32,679 nt of DNA from Alkalihalobacillus alcalophilus ATCC 27647 = CGMCC 1.3604 (lineage in GTDB: Bacteria > Bacillota > Bacilli > Bacillales > Bacillaceae_D): NCBI RefSeq assembly GCF_000292245.2, contig NZ_ALPT02000048.1, forward strand, positions 1 through 32,679, in the 5' to 3' direction. The position numbers and the translations under genes are program-made. Positions 32,538-32,679 of this stretch are shown here, in pieces. The notes below the pieces were generated by a model. The model did no database searches. It was given only the letters and a program-made list of their open reading frames with translations, and had not been told where the DNA came from. Position 1 is the stretch's first letter. The number at the start of each line of letters is the position of its first letter.

Positions 32538-32679
32538 TTAAGCCGTGTGGAAGGTTCTTACCCCTTCAGCTAGAATATTTTGGCTGGCATTGATATCTCG
32601 ATCGTGATGTTTATGGCAAATAGAACACGTCCAGTCCCTTATTTCAAGAGATTTCTTGCCCTCTTGATGTCCACATTCG
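32538..32679 (-). CDS. tnpB: RNA-guided nuclease TnpB, C-terminal part
   Basis: The last 46 codons of TnpB, cut by the window edge. ECGHQEG and WTCSICHKHHDRDINASQN show the second half of the zinc finger, and the third RuvC catalytic Asp in HDRDINAS. The protein ends NILAEGVRTFHTA. TnpB is the ancestor-type relative of Cas12 and cuts DNA next to the element's excision site. Whether the gene is intact upstream cannot be seen. Confidence 0.85.
   Translation of the reverse strand, partial: ECGHQEGKKSLEIRDWTCSICHKHHDRDINASQNILAEGVRTFHTA

Larger units (their letters stand above)
32394..32679 (-). mobile_element. Right end of an IS200/IS605-family element (partial)
   Basis: The minus strand carries the 3' end of tnpB followed by a subterminal hairpin CCACTT/AAGTGG (32407-32412 and 32425-32430, with inner AGC/GCT) and TCAA (32394-32397), the cleavage tetranucleotide known for IS608-like right ends. 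The element continues beyond the right edge of the window. Confidence 0.75.

Overview
The window comes from a low-GC Gram-positive bacterium, most likely a Bacillaceae. The evidence is the strong AGGAGG-type ribosome binding sites, TTGACA/TATAAT-like promoters, a ComK-family protein, a YqjM/NamA-type ene-reductase with its own MarR regulator, and an IS200/IS605 right end of the Bacillus type. Most genes lie on the minus strand. The region is an accessory island with anti-phage functions, regulators and many broken genes.

Layout. 1-1772: an SMC/OLD-like AAA ATPase, frameshifted at a T7 run and cut by the left edge. 2505-5276 (-): two translationally coupled DGQHR-domain (DndB-like) proteins, a hairpin and a terminator, then a short ComK-family protein. 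5617-8845: a sigma-70-like gene whose 3' end is fused to the C-terminus of a tRNA-dihydrouridine synthase and which is split by an IS21-family element (istA, istB). Removing the element and one copy of a CAAA duplication restores the reading frame. 8883-9064: three direct repeats upstream of the sigma-like gene. 9181-13691 (-): a restriction-modification cluster with a C5-cytosine methyltransferase carrying an N-terminal HTH-like region, a PD-(D/E)XK-like protein of unknown family, an Eco47II-family nuclease, a MazG-like pyrophosphohydrolase and a TdeIII-family nuclease. Eco47II and TdeIII are different families, both known for GGNCC. 14017-16721: a graveyard of mobile-element and regulatory genes (replication-protein tail, nonsense-mutated XRE repressor, live XRE regulator, broken WYL/YafY regulator).

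17365-21293 (-): a Gabija-type pair (OLD/TOPRIM nuclease GajA and UvrD-like helicase GajB), with larger proteins than the reference. 22325-23353 (+): a DUF4238 protein. 23519-24190 (-): an AlkD/AlkC-like DNA alkylation repair protein. 24754-27771: a redox or electrophile response block (HxlR regulator, SDR reductase, NamA ene-reductase, MarR regulator) with visible promoters and palindromic operator candidates. 27990-30287 (-): a primase-helicase of the TOTE-conflict type that appears to lack helicase motif III. 30407-30766 (-): a decayed PemK/MazF-type toxin-antitoxin pair. 30950-32271 (+): a zinc-ribbon protein and a zinc-ribbon/TPR protein. 32394-32679 (-): the right end of an IS200/IS605 element with the C-terminus of TnpB.

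Functional picture: the restriction-modification cluster, Gabija pair, AAA ATPase, primase-helicase and possibly the DGQHR pair and DUF4238 protein form a defence island, surrounded by insertion sequences and dead genes. Several frameshifts are a single extra base in a short homopolymer, so some 'broken' genes (mainly the AAA ATPase and the zinc-ribbon gene) may be sequencing errors or slippage sites. The best candidates for something undescribed are the coupled DGQHR pair next to a ComK paralogue, the three-nuclease GGNCC cluster, and the sigma-like gene with its triple upstream repeat. All functional calls come from reading the sequence; no database search was run.
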